Shown here: piece after piece, positions 44,339 to 58,529 of the stretch
Layout of the letters: the number at the start of each line of letters is the position of its first letter
Numbering within the stretch: position 1 is the stretch's first letter
Assembly: GCF_028389875.1 (NCBI RefSeq)
Contig: NC_084663.1
Coordinates: 214,854,876 to 214,918,875 of the forward strand
Direction: 5' to 3'
DNA: 64,000 nucleotides
Source: Rhea pennata
Lineage: Eukaryota; Chordata; Aves; Rheiformes; Rheidae
The notes under the pieces: generated by a model
Database searches by the model: none
Told to the model about the DNA's origin: nothing
What the model saw: the letters and a program-made list of their open reading frames with translations, nothing else
Made by a program: the position numbers and the translations under genes

Positions 44339-47300
44339 CTAAAAGAAGGAAAGAAGAAAAAAACGGTTCAATGAACAAATATTTGAAACAAGCAAGTTCA
44401 AAAGGGTTTCAGAAGGAGTTTTACTCAGAGTCCCACAGATCTGCACTGTGCAACTAAGATTCCCATGGGAGAAAGAGCACTTATTTGACTTTACAATTGC
44501 ACAGTCACCAGTATGCACATTTTTTTGAAAAAGATTGGTTCCCATATCATTGCTGAGCATCAGATTTACACTTGAATTATGCATGCTTCAAGCCAAAACT
44601 GAAAGATTCTTTTTCCTCTGTTCCAGCTTCAACCAAGCCATTCAGAAATTTTAGCTGAATTAAATGAACAAATATAATGGGTCTGAAAACCTCTATAACA
44701 AAGTGTTAACAAGACAGCTTATTTCTTTTATGAACTGGATTCTTTTTTTCTGAAACTGTTTTTTTTTTTCTTCTGAATATCTTTTATGTCACTTTAGACT
44801 ACATTTTACAACAGATCTTCTCAATACCACACTCCACGTGTCTCTCACATAGATGGCAGGCCATGCTGCACTACCAGGGCAATATAAGACAACATTGATG
44901 AGCATTATTGTGAAATGTTTCTTTACCATCTGCCCACAATGTCAGCCATCCATATCACTCCATTAACTTCTCCCTTCCCTCGCCAAGGTACTCACTACCC
45001 CCTTTTATATAAACAGGTTTCCACGCTGTTTAAAATGCTGTGATCCACCTCAGTGATGGCTGCTGCTCATGACTGCTGTATTTGCCTATCACAGTGCTTT
45101 GAAGTCCGCCTCGTGTCAGTGCAAAGGGCTTGTCAGCGTTAGGAGCAAGTCAGCACTGCAATCAGAAGGTGTCACTGCAGTATATGCAGGCATACCTGCC
45201 GGTGCAAAAAGCCACGACAAAGGCTTTTTGTCATGGTTTTCCAGGCTCCAGCATATTAGTGCCATTTACGATGCTGCAGCTTCTCAGTAATCGCTACTCA
45301 ACCTGGCCAAACTAAACCTCAGGTTCGTTAACTCATGTCAAGCTTCTCATTTCACAACCAAGACCTACATAAGCCGCCTGTGTTAGCAGCTGTGCTTTTG
45401 CAGCGTTCTGGTCAGGTGTCAGACTAGCCTGTGATCTCATTTACCTGAAAAGAGAAGCAATAGGAGGTTCATTTTAAAATAATCATTGTCACAACATCTA
45501 CTTGCTACACTTTATAAGGACCAAGTTGAGCTGGGACAAAGCATAACTCATATCTAATGGATAATTTTTCCTATTCCATGCCATCTTCACCTGAAATGGA
45601 TGAGCAAAAATATATAGGAACCGGAACCTCTAAAGATGCCTCATCCCAGTATGCTTGTTTAAACACCCTTAAGTGTAGGTAGGTCATCTAGCTAACAGCT
45701 GAAGTTGCTTAAAAATTTATCACCTTCATGTGATTTTTTTTAAGAGAACAAACCACAAAAAACACCCTCAGCTTGAATCTGCAGTCTCCCACCACAAAGC
45801 TGGCACAGAAGACCATGTCAGCATGTCTCATTTGTTGCAGTATGAAGCATATTAGGGAGCAGCTCATCCATGAAGAAAACAGTTTCCGGCAGAAAGACGG
45901 TAACAAACAGTCAGGGTCTGCAACCTCACCTGCTCCATCTGGAGCTGCAAGAAAATGTCCGACCACCCCTGCATTTCCAGAGCTGGAAAGGAGACACACG
46001 CTGCTCTCGGAGAATCACCCTCTCATTAGGTACAGGTATACAGATTACAACACCAAAGAATACATAGCAGGAGGGAAGAGCAAGGAGATATAAGTGACTT
46101 ATCCTGGCCAAACATTACAGTTACAAATTAAAGGTAGTTAGATGTGCACATGCCAACGCTTGTTTTTTGTTGTTCGCACAACAAACATCGCTTCCCGAGA
46201 TGTTACTTCTCTGGGAGGGTGGCAGGGGCCTTGAAGAGAACAAAAGAATTTAAGAAAAGATTTGCTTATTCCACTCAAAGCAGCACTTTAATCCATCGGC
46301 GGACTTCTCTAGTTAGTTAACTCTATTGTCTCTACCGTAGAAGAGCTGAAATAAAAGGAATCCAGGAGGTAGCTTTTGAGAAAAGGCCTTCCTGAATCGA
46401 GACTTGAAATCCTGTGTGATTTTTTTCTAAATCCATTCCAAATTTATAAGTATCATCAGATTTCCCATAAAGTTTTTTTTTTTAAGTGCCTTTGCACAGA
46501 TAGGGCAAATATTCCCTTCAGTGGGTAGATTTTTTGGAAGCAACACATCCCAGATAGGCGGGCTTCCTGAACCCGTTGCTCAGGATTTATCTTAGGGATT
46601 TATTGAGCAATAGCACAAGGCTGGCGCAGGACAAACAGCCACAAGCATTAAGGGGAGGAGGATTTCACGCTAGGAAGAGCAAGAGTGACTATCCTCAAGG
46701 GATGGAGATGAACAGATCCAGTACCTTCCCACTGCAGCAGCTACCATAAAACCCAGGAGTATGCTGGCAGCACTGCAAACGAGCTGTTTTTTTCCTCACA
46801 TAGCCACTGCTGCAGACAAATTTACATTCGCCTTGCACCTCTAGAAAGTAATCAACCCCACAAAATAACGTGCTCTGCTAGTCACAGCCTTGAAGAACAC
46901 GCTTGGAGCATTTTGAAATCTAGTAGTATTTGTCGTGCACTGAGATCTCACTCCCAGGAAGCCTCTTTAGAAACTCTTGAATTCAAGAAGCTCCGTTCCT
47001 TGAGCTTCCTTACTCTGCCTTTGCTCATTTACACAAAAGGGGAGGTCGTGGTAGGGAAATAGGGTGCAACTTTGCTTGAATTTAAATATCTGCTTCAACC
47101 CACAATTGCAGAGAGGGTCCTAATTCACCTCAGCTTTAAGAAACCTTTTTCCCAAACAGGCCAAGGTTCTCTTTACGTATGTCAATACGCATCTAGTCAC
47201 ATTAATATCAATTTTAGCTGCTTACAGATTTAATTCCACTATGACTACTGAAACATCACCGTTTTTCCTTAAAAAAAAAATAAAAATCAGAGGCTTAAAA

Positions 47301-47449
47301 TATCCTGGCATAAGTGAAGCCCACAATTCCCACACTATCTATAATTAAAGGGAAAAATGAGGTAATCACTTCAGAAATCCACAAGTTTAGATCACATCAA
47401 CAGACACCTTGCCCCAAAAAAGGGGTTACGAGCTTTGCATATTCACTCT

Positions 47450-47760
47450 TAGGAGAACTGCTCCCCACTGCTTCGCACCGTCCTCTCTCCGCAGCCTCCA
47501 ACAGCGCAGACGCGGCCCGACCTGCCCGCGGCAGAAAATATCACCAGCCTTAAGAAACCAGCCCGCCCTGCTCGCGCGACCCACGGCACCCCTCGCGCCG
47601 ATCCGGAGGGCCTGCGTAGGGCCCAGCAGCACAAAGAACCCAACCTGGTGGCGCTGGCGCCGGCGGCGTCTCTCCGGCACGGCAGCGGTGGCGGCCCCGC
47701 GGCCAGCCGCCGGCAGGGCTCTGCCGCCCGGCTCAGTGACTAGATCAAATACTTGAACGT
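47450..47760. promoter_or_regulatory. CpG-rich island in RAB6A intron 1
   Basis: About 300 bp of GC-rich, CpG-dense sequence (for example CGCGCGACC, CGCCGATCC, GGCGCCGGCGGCG) stands out from AT-rich intron. It could be an internal promoter or enhancer-type CpG island. A 139-codon minus-strand frame covers it, but I recognise no protein family. No Rab6 N-terminus is encoded here. Confidence 0.45.
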
Positions 47761-49789
47761 GCCAGCTGTATTTATGGCAGACCTGGCAAAACAAGCGCAA
47801 AGCAAACTCCCCGTAAGGATAATCCCTTAGGAAGGCAGGCAACACAGACCTCAGCTAGCAGCTAGTACACTACTACCCGCTGAACTAATTAATCATTTTT
47901 TTCCCCTTTGCAGAGCAGCAAAGGGTCACTGAGCCAGTTTTCACCATTTGCTGTTGGATTCAAGCCATTGCGTTCTTGGATGGGTTTTATTTTTACATCA
48001 ATTTTTATTCAGAACTTCATAATGGAGTGTTAAGCTCCTGTGCACACGACTTTTTTCAAGCATTGCCAAAGAGGAACCAATTTATTGAATGAGGGCATGG
48101 AGTACAGTTTGAATCCCGTTCTGCGCCTATTTTCATCTACTTTCTATCCCCTCTTGCTAGTTATTGTTAGTTTATTAAATTCAAAGGCGGCATTAATTTG
48201 CGAGTGATGTTGCACAGAATCAACACTCAAAGATCAGCTTTAAAAATATAAGTGACCTGAAGAAGAAAACGAAACTCAGCAAGAATACACAGTAGAAGGT
48301 AGTAATGGACATGGACAAGAATAACTGACTGCTTAAAATACAGATCGTGGAACAACTGGGTAGACAATCTTGGGGTTATAACCACAGAAAGCAGGTAAGA
48401 TAACCAAGCCTTCGCTCTGTTTCTCTAAGTAGAATTAAAAAAAAAAAAAAAAGACTCTGCCAGGTTAACTTAATCTCCTGGAAAAACTTCAGTGCAAGCA
48501 GGTCTAAGACATAAGGCCTAAGCTGGCCATGCAGTAGCATGTAACATCCTTTAGGCCAAAATGTTACTATGCCGCTGGGACAAAAAATGTTAATGTTACG
48601 GAAATCAGTGTGGATTTCCAAAATATCCAGTGTGGATACCCAGGAAAAAAATCAGTGTGGTGAGGAGTGAAGGACAGGAATACTGAGAATGTGTTTTTTT
48701 GGTTTTGTTTTCAATCTCTGGACACAGTTTTGGTGGAAACACTGAAGGAAGTGCCGCTGGGCATACTTTAGGGTAAGTTACAGGAAGTGAGGAGGGAAAA
48801 ATAAAACCCTTGAAACAATTCCAGAGCTGGGAGAGAGCTCAGCCTGCAAATTTTACAGGATGACCAAACAGTGACTGATAGAGCAATAAGGAAAAAGTGG
48901 TCTTAGGCCTCTTATCTTTTCCCCTCTCCATAGATTAAGATTTAACAGCTAAAAGCTGAGTCCAAACAAATTCCAAAACACCAAGTAAACCTCAACCGCT
49001 TCCTATTCGTGCAGCTGTAGCTCAGATGCCACTGCCTAAACAAGCGCAGAGATTATCAGTGTCCACTTCTGAATGGAAAGGCAACTGACTCCAATGGGAA
49101 TTTTTAAGTAGACAGCCCTCCCCCACTTGCTCGGATGGTTTTCTTAAGCTGTAGAAGCTGTAGAAGCTCTGGGAAAAACTGGACCTAGAGATACTTGGTG
49201 GCTTCCATATTGAACTAGCTACTCCCCAGGCTGCCACTGTCACTGTAATTCATCTTTAATACACACTGTGAGGTCCACACGATGTTTTTTATCCTGGGGG
49301 AAGGGAGAGAAGTGTTTTACTGTAGAAGGTAGTAAGTGGAAGCATTCAGCTCCATTTATTTTGGTAAATCACAATGTTTTTAGCATCCTATGGGACAAAA
49401 AGTAGGTTACTCTAAATGATACACAAAACAGGAAACTCCTAAAAGGAAAGGTTTGATACCTGCATCATCACAGAAACATAACTAGATGCCCAAATACCAG
49501 TATCTTTCTAAATCAACAACGGAATCAGTGATAGCAGCAGAAAAGTATTTGAGACACATAATTGAGTTGAGACGCTAACGCAGGAAGTTTCTACCAGCTA
49601 AGCTGCCATTAACTACGAGGGCCCAAATTCAAAGCCTGCAACAGCTAATTGAGCCAGCTGGATCAATATTCTTTGTCTGCAAGCCTTGAGCCACCGCCTC
49701 GCACTTATTTCAGAAAGCGCATTCATCTACGAGGCAGAATCAATACACTAATCTCATAGTTCGAGCAACTTTGATCTGACAGCGGTTAC

Positions 49790-50110
49790 TAGCGAGATTT
49801 CAAGGTCACTCGTCGGCCTCTTGGAAGAGCGTGCTGTCCCGCTCCCGGGGCTTCGTGCGCTGGCGACGCGCGTGTCCAGCGCCAGCCGCCTCTGCTGGCG
49901 TTCATTAGCAGGGTGCCCCAGCACCTCCTCGGTGCCAGCAGGGTATACGCTGTTGGCTGTGGCCGGCAGCGCTCCAAGCGGCGCCCCGAGTCACGGGGGA
50001 GACTCTCACAGGAGTCGGGCAGGGAGGAGACCCGCTAGGCAACACCGACCCGCTAGGTAACGTTTGCCGCCAGGCAGAATCTGCAGGGAGTTCAGGCACC
50101 TGAAGTCAAG
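49790..50110. promoter_or_regulatory. Second CpG-rich island in RAB6A intron 1
   Basis: A short GC- and CpG-rich patch lies in AT-rich intron. It includes CTGGCGACGCGCGTGTCC and a nearby direct repeat of ACCCGCTAGG with one spacer. No exon signal was recognised. A regulatory role is only inferred from composition. Confidence 0.35.
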
Positions 50111-53100
50111 AGCGACCCATAAAGGAAATTGGGATTGCGCCAATTCCGCTGCATGACGTACTAGAGGAGGAGCAGGCTCTCCCACCTCCCCACTTCATTT
50201 TAGAGGCACCTGCTCGTCTCTTTTGTATTAAAAATTTGCATCTTGTCTAAGGATTCTTCCACACAGTCAGACTTGACAGCCACTAGGAACTTGGAGATCT
50301 TTGTTCAGCACTTTCATAATGTCAACAGTGCAAAAATCTCCAAGAAACATCTGCAAAGGAAAAAAAGTCTCAAAAATAATCAAGCCAGCCTCTTCATTCC
50401 ACAGCTAAAAACTTCACCTAACTTCTCCACTTTCTCAGAGGCAGATCCTGTTAATGAAGATCCAGCTTGCCAAAAGCATCAATTAAGCAGAGGAAAGTGA
50501 AGCTTTCTGAGCACAGGCAGAGAAATAAGTAAGAGCGTAATGCCAAAATTTCCCTTCCCCTTTGCAAGACTCCTTGGAGACGATGTGGTTAAGGGATAAA
50601 TCCCAGTGACACTCCAGCTTTCTTTCATAACTTACACTGCTTATCACCATCTTCAGTGGAAGCTTTTGATGGTATTTCTTTCATAGGACACATCGCAATA
50701 TAGCTTAACCAGCAACAACAGAGGTGTTGACAAGGAACAGTCTATTTTTTTTTTTTTACCACGAAGTCAAAGATCTTTCAGCTGCCGGCCTCCAACTAAG
50801 CTCAATAGTCACCTGCTTTGCTGATACTTGAGAGTCCCTACACGAAAGAACCACAGAAATTCAGACATTCAATAAAATCGAATGCCTGAGATAAGAGCAC
50901 AGGCTAGCCCACAGCTAGAAAAAAATCACCAAGACAACAAGAGGAAAAAGCATAGCTAAGAACAACATACTGAATTATGAATACAGGAAAACCATTTTCA
51001 GGGTTTTATTTTAAAAGAGGTTCCAGAAAGGAGGAGGTTCATACTTGACTTAGTGATCTGTATGAACCAGTATTCAAGACTATTTTTAGATGTGTCAGCC
51101 AGAACTCTTAACATAGAAATGTTGTATTGAAGTGATTAAAGGAGTTGTTTTGTTTTGTTTTGGCTTTTTTTAAATCCTTCTCTGTACTTCACTGTCACGC
51201 TATGTAAATTTTACCCAAATTTTACCCCCTAAAACAATAGACAAAACTCATTCATTATGCTGAAGACCGTGACAGAGCCAGCCGACCGCATTCATTTAAC
51301 AAATTTCCAGTGAGACTGAGTTTATTCATAATCAAAACCAAAGAACTCGGAGGATAGCACCAAATCTAGCCACACAGAGTAGAAGCAAACAGAGAGTTCA
51401 TGTGGTCTAACCTCCTTACACTAACTCAAGGCGATAATCACAAATTTTTTTTTTACGCTGAAATATTTTTCATTGATTTCACTTCTGTTCTGCTGTCAAA
51501 CCTCTTTTATTCTGCCATTTCTCTTCTGAAGCAACGTGCCAGATGAGAACAGACCAAAGGGCTGTATGATCCAACACTTCGTATCTGTCAATGTCCAGTA
51601 CATCTAAAAAAGTCAGAAGAAAACCTGCAAAGAATAAAACTTCTTGCAATACATGCATAATGCTACTCTCTGTCTGTAGCTTTGTTTACAACTAAAAAGC
51701 AAGTCTAGTTAAAAACAAAAGCTCAGATATTTTTAGTAAAAAGAAGTGACTACTTTAATCACTTCTTCAGTGACTAAAACACTGACTTCAGTCAGTACTT
51801 TCATATTGCAAAAGGCACAATTACTGCACATTTTCCAAGTATGTTTTGGCTATCACGGGATAAAACTGGCTAAAGGATGCCCTCCCAGCCCAGCTTCTGG
51901 GATTGACCGGCTGCTGCCATCGATTCCAGAAAACAGGAACGTTCTGTGCTGTTAACACTACAGAAACATGCACAGGTCACCTCGGCGCTACTTCCGCCGT
52001 TCTTGCCTTACCCCAAAGCAGCAATGGCTTCTTTATATACTAACAAAAAAGAGCCTATTTCAACCATTCAAGATAATTTATTCCCAGCCTAATTAAAAAT
52101 CTAGGTTGTAAGCTATACTTCTGTCCTCTTACATAGATTTGCTTCTTCAACAAGAAATTTAAAATTGTTAGAATGTTAACTTTAAATACGCAGAGAGTTA
52201 AGAGGAAAAAAACTTTGCTACAAAAATATCAAATAGTTTTTGATAAAATAGTTTTAATAATTTGAGCTGTTCCATCATTTTCTACTCTGAATATATTTTT
52301 ATTTCCCTCATTCCAGAGAACAGAGCTGATTCACTTTTACAGTTTTGCCATTTTTGATACTCATTCAGAACGAACGAACAATAGACTAAAGCCTGCAGCC
52401 TGGATCAAACAGACATGAAGATCAGCAAAGGCAATTAAAGTACCTACAGCGAATCCGTCAAATTCAGACAGAGTCTAGCAGAGAGGACCCTCGAGCAGTG
52501 AGCACACTCAAACTAGCAAGTCCATTTAATCTCCTTCCGGCAGTATCGTCACGTCCGACTGTAGCTGCGAGGTCTTTGACAAACAAAATCAGCAGCTACG
52601 TTATTGCACTAGACAGGAACTATGGGCCAGGGAGAACCTGCAGGTAACTCGCTGATGCAAAATATGTAAGTGTTTATGTATTTCTCTGAAGGTTCAGCAT
52701 GCATTTTGGTCCATCATAAGGACACTTCTGACAAGCAGAAAATAAGCCCAAGTTCTTCAAGTATTTAAAAATGGATTCTGCGGGCCACGCAGGACAAAGC
52801 TGCTTGCTTGGGGTGTTCTGAGCAAATGTAGCAAGCGAAGGGCGACCGCAGGGGAAACCAGCTGCCGCTTTGCTAACAACGGATCCCAGCACAGCGAAGT
52901 CAGTGACAAAGATGTAGAGATGCCACCAGCAGAGGCAACAGGTCCGTAAATTATCGCAGGGGGGAAGAAGGACAGGAAATGCCACGGCCAGTTGGGAAGG
53001 TTGTTTGGCAGTTTATGTAGCTTTTATGGCATCCAACATAGGGAAGTAACTCTAGAAAGCGAGACGCAATCAATAACAACATCAAACAACTGCGCTTGAC

Positions 53101-54586
53101 CTTTCTGGGCCAATGAACCACAGTCAATCCTTAAATTCTTTTCAGGTCGCCACCCACCCACACATAACAAAATTTCTCTTTTCGTTTTTTCCTTCTTTCC
53201 CCCCTCCTCGCTTTTTTTTTTTTTTTTTTTTTAATAATTAAAAGGGCTATTGAGAACCACTTGATATGGTTCTGGATCGATTACTTGGCCCTCAGGGATT
53301 GCTGGTAGTCTACTGCTCTAAATTTGAGACTCACTGGCTTGTAACTAAAAGGGAAGTAGGTAAGTTTACTTACCATTCCTAGGCAACATTTTATACCATG
53401 CACATTACTAGCACAGCTATATAAATTCACACATCTGCAAGACGTACTGCAATGTTTGCATCATCCTATTATAGAAATTTAGGCAACTTAAGTGTGCTAC
53501 ATTTATCAAAATCAGCAGTTGCAAGTGTGCAACAAAGGCATAAAATCAGCACAAAGAATTCTGCTAGTTGGCAGGTATACGGCAATGGGTCCCTATGGAT
53601 TCAAATTCAAAGCAATAATGTCTAGAGAATAGTTGTCCCCTTGAAGTGTCATTTCAAACAAAACTGCAGCTCCACTGAGTCGTCTCTTACAACTGGAGGT
53701 GGGGAGAAAGCAGCACACTCAAAGTGCCATCAGCACCCCGATCCCACTCTTCCTCTTTCTCTCTTCGTTTTTCTTTTTTCTCCTCAAATTGTCAGGAGGA
53801 ACAGGAGAGTGACACATTAGGATAGTAAAACACAGGTAAAATATTAAAATTCACTAGTTCAAGATTTTTCAGGATTTTCTTCTCTATAATTCTACCTGTC
53901 TTTGAGGAGATGTATCATCTTTCCCAGTTCAAGTCCCCTCTATGCTTTACCTTTTCCTTTTTCTTTAATACAGGCTCCAGCGCTGAGAGAGACCTTTCAT
54001 GTTACTTTGTGTCAGCTTGGAGTGACCAGGTATTATTTGTTACCAGAAGTTTTAACACAAACAAGCCGCTGGAAGTTGCCAGCCGAGATTTCCCACAGCA
54101 CAAGTTCACTCCCTTAGCAGCAGCCTGCCCAGCCTTAACTAGTGACCTGGGGGGAAAAGACGCATTTAGCATTTTTATGTTTTCTGCTTGTCAGTCACCA
54201 GCTAACAAAATAACTGCCCAAAGCCAAAGTTTAACTTTTAATGACTTCAGTAAAAATAGTAACTCTACAAATATTAATCAACATGGAGATAGAAGAGACT
54301 TGTGGAAGTCGAAGGTAACCCTGAACCATATCCAGCATATTAACCTTTCTTTTCCATCTCAGGTCATAGTATTAGATATTACACAGAATCGTAATCTCTA
54401 CTAACCTTGAAGTCCTGAATACAGTGTAAATGTACATCACTACCCAATCCTCTGGCTCAGACATATTGCCCCTCTTCTATTTCTTTTTCAGGTAAGGTGC
54501 TTGGGTTTTTTGATCCTCTTAATAAGTCACTTTTTTACATGCATTGTAGCTTCTTCACAGCAGACCAGTAACACTATTAACCCAGT

Positions 54587-54624
54587 TAAAATAAAATAAA
54601 ATAAAATAAAATAAAATAAAATAA
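54587..54624. repeat. (AAAAT)n microsatellite
   Basis: About seven to eight tandem copies of the pentamer TAAAA are directly visible. Confidence 0.95.
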
Positions 54625-57600
54625 GCAAGGGCTCTATACAAGATGGCAATGAATTTTGATACAGCATCTCACAGTGAAACGACCAATCTGATAATTGACC
54701 TCAGAATTAGCACCTTCACAAACCAGGAACTGGAACATCACAGCAGCCTTTCAGCTCACTAGGCAGCCCCAAAGTTAAGGAAAAGCCTGCATTTAAAAAT
54801 CAGAACAGACCATAAAAGCTAGGTATACAAGCCTAAAAGGATGGTAGGAAGTTTGCATGAATATTTATGACTGTCTGGTGCAGAACAGCAGGAAGGAAAG
54901 CAACAGAGTCGAGTGAAATGGCATGATATAACGAGGAATGACACCTACCTAGCAGATGAACACACATAAAGCTATTATGTGAATGGCTGATATCATCTGC
55001 AGCTTCTTCTCGCATGGTACAATAATAGGGACACAAAGAAAGGAAGCAAGTCAATTTTCACACGAGCACCATTTTAAGCACTAAGTACACGAAAAAGATA
55101 CAACACTTGCATTTCACATATGCCGCTGTTACACTCAGCACACTGCCTTTCAGAGACAGGGGGACATGATATGATCTCCCTAAAGGATTTTTAAAGAGTT
55201 ACTGCAAAAATATCTATTGCTGATTTTTTGTTCTAGTCCAAGAAGTCAGTGAAATTTGCAACTCCTTAAATCCACTGTCACAGTTAAATATCTTTAAACA
55301 GCAGACACCCCTAAAGCTGTTTGTCATTCATGAGACCAAGATTCAATTCTTCTCCCTGATCGCAGCCATTCAAAGAGCAATTTTTCAATGGCTTCTAACA
55401 GAACTTGATGTGTACACGTTCCAAGTGATGTCAAAAATTATGCAAGAAATTTCACAAGCCTCTGAGCCCTTGCTGTTAGACATGCCCTGCCTCTTGAAAA
55501 GGAAACAGGAGATGCAATTTTATCACAATCCAGATGTCAGAGCAGAGCAAAGGGGGTTTAGCTCCAGTCACTCTCTCAAGGCAATAACCCATGCGAGCAA
55601 GAGCTTTCATGCCTGGTGTCTGGCCAACTGCTCTTCCCTGTCAAGTATTTCCAGAATTTACAAAAAAGGGATCAATTACTTCCTTATCTACAACAATCAG
55701 TAATAGAATGATTAACGCTTCAGTAACTGCCTTATAAAACAAGATGACTATGAAGAAACACGTTAGTCTGAAAGCCTCATTAACATTAATTTTCAGTCTT
55801 TGTTTACGGCTACCTCAGAAGAGAATGTACACAGTGCCATTCTCCAGCTGGAAAGCGCAGACGTGGCTCGAACCACGATACTTCACCACAGACGAAAGGA
55901 ACTGAGGTTTAAGGCGCTTTTCTGACCTACAAAACTTTTTTTGCCAGGGTCTGGCTGATGGCATGCCCAGTAATGCCTATTTCATTTGACCACTGGTGTT
56001 ACTTAAAGTAAGATCACAATTCTTCCAGCCTAAGGAAACCACCAGCCCTGCTTCAGCGAGTGAAGATTTCAACAGGAAAGAATCCTGGCTCAAGAGCAAA
56101 AACACAATCTTTGATATGCTTTGTTAGGGAGAATCTAGCTATTTATTTGCCCATAAAAGAGGAAGAAGATTCTCATTCACTAGTCAAACCTCTGCAGTTA
56201 GCAGATTACTTGTTCCAATATATGCATGCATATTTTAGGTCCTTCAATCTGAGGGATCAGGACTGAAGCAACAGCTGGTAGAATCAAGGATTTAAAAGTC
56301 GTCTTGGCTGTAGCAAGTGTCTTCCAGAAGGAATCTGCAAGAGATTTTGGCATAAGTATTAACAGAAGAAAAATTCTCAGAATACCATGCTTCAGGAGGA
56401 AGTTTCCCTTGAAGTTCAGTCTGACACAAACCAAATGTGAATATATTCAAGGGAATTTAAGAGGTTCTTTAGCTGCATTAAGAGATTTAGTTTGTGTCAG
56501 ATTTCTGGTCCCTATATTATTTTTCCCTCTACTATTACTACAGGAGTGAGACATGAAAAATCAACTCCATGAAACTCTACACCTACTCTATCTTGTCTTT
56601 AAGTAAAAGCCAGTACAACTTGATGCAGAAAAAACTTTGCAGAACTTCAAGATGTAGTCTCTCTCTGCAGAAGAAAGAAAAAGTTTTCCAACACCAAACA
56701 GTTCAGGTTTGATTTACATCCCAAATCTGAAGTTCATAGCCTTAAATTAGATCAGCTAAACACCCGGACACAGATGCACAATTGTGTTTAAACCTAGCTG
56801 AACACTGTTAATGTCTCAGCCTCCGTAACAGAGAACGCGCAGCTAGTCAGTGAAAGCTATTAGGAGACTGCTCTCATTTTCTTTTTTTAGAATGCAAAAA
56901 GTTTTCCTCTTATTCCTGACCTTGTAATGTAAATTGTCCCAGACTAGTTTCTATTGTGCATTCCGTTTCAGCTTTCTGCACACATCCAGCACCAGCCTTG
57001 CTTTTCATGCTGAAGTCAGACTTCCCTTCCCCAACAGAACCTGTTGTTCTTAACTCTGAGAAAAGCTCCAAGGTGAACTATGGAACAGTATCATGATTTT
57101 TGCCATTCAAAAAGATGTAAGCTGACACACAGACCAAGGGGGAGAGCCCTTATTCCCTTTAAGTCTGTTCCCTACCTCTTGCTAGAAGATTCCTCACTCC
57201 ACTTTGACATCAGAGTTAGCTCATTATTTTATTTTAACAGTGCCGCATCTCCAAGTTGCTCTAATTCTCCCACCATCCTTTGTAAGGAAGGTTGTATGTT
57301 AAGAGTAGCTTGTGTCCTGAACTAGGTTCTGCTGAAAAAAATCAATCTATTAATATCTCTGGAATATCTTTTTGTGGAAGTGTGGGCCAGCAAAGGTCAG
57401 CGAAAAAACAAGCTGCTCTGATGTGCTCCTGCAAAAAGGCAATAAAAGGATCCAAGGTATCTATATGACACACACAGTGGAACGAGTAAAGGCAAAGACT
57501 TGTATGTTGGCTTGGTTGTAAACATCCCTGCACCATCAGGAGGCACTGAAGACATGCCCTAGGATATAACTTAAGAAATGAAAGACACTGTGTTTTTGTT

Positions 57601-58529
57601 TCCAACTGGCTGTTGAGTCTCTCTCTCGACTTCAGACTACATCGGTGGCATACTGATCCTAGGATGTGGCAGTTCACAGAACATCTCAGCAACTATGGCC
57701 CTTTGGCATGCCACCTGCCAGAGCATCCTTAATATGTTCTTCACTTTTCTCAACAAACCAATGCCGAATCTCGCTTTGGCCTGCCTCAGTGCCCGTGACA
57801 CAGCAGCTCCCGAGCCACTGCAAATGCCGCATTTATAGTGTGGTGCACTCAGTGACATAACGCTAAGCTTGTGTTAAGCCTCACATACATATTCTTGAAT
57901 AACACAAAGTGGATGAGAAATTGCTTTCAACAAGCAGAGCAGCAGCTCCTCTCAAGGACTCTGCCTCTCATATAACCAGTCCACCAAGATTCAAATGCCA
58001 CACTATGAAGAAAACTGATTTTTACAGCTGACAGCTCAATATTGAAGGATGAATGGAAAAAAATCTGTGCCACTGATTTAAGTACTCAGTGCCATATGGA
58101 TATATTTTATGCTGTCTCGAGGCATTTTAAGACTGGTAAGAGAAGCAAAGAGTTGTCACTTGTACTTAAAAGTTTGGTAGGAGCCAAAGCAAAACGAGAG
58201 GACAAAAAAAAGGTGTTTCCTTTTGTGATTTTTTTTTAAATCATCATTACCCTATTTGCTTACTTCAGACATGTTGAGAATTCCACTTGGTTTGTGAGCT
58301 TCTCATTTCTTGAGGGAGATGCAAGAGTTAGTTTTATATGGAGTTTGATACCCAAAGGCAATGATACTGAATTAAGTTCTTTTTACACAAGGCTGCAGCA
58401 TAAAACTTTGTCAGACACTAGGAGGATTACACTACTGGCGTTACACACAAGCTAGAAAGAGATCTATGGTTGCTGTTTTGCTCGATCACCCATAAGCACA
58501 TTCATCATCTGCAAGTTTTTCCTACTACA

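Noticed and set aside
52674-52985. 103-codon minus-strand frame in RAB6A intron 1
   Set aside because: No recognisable family or splice support; a chance frame in intron.
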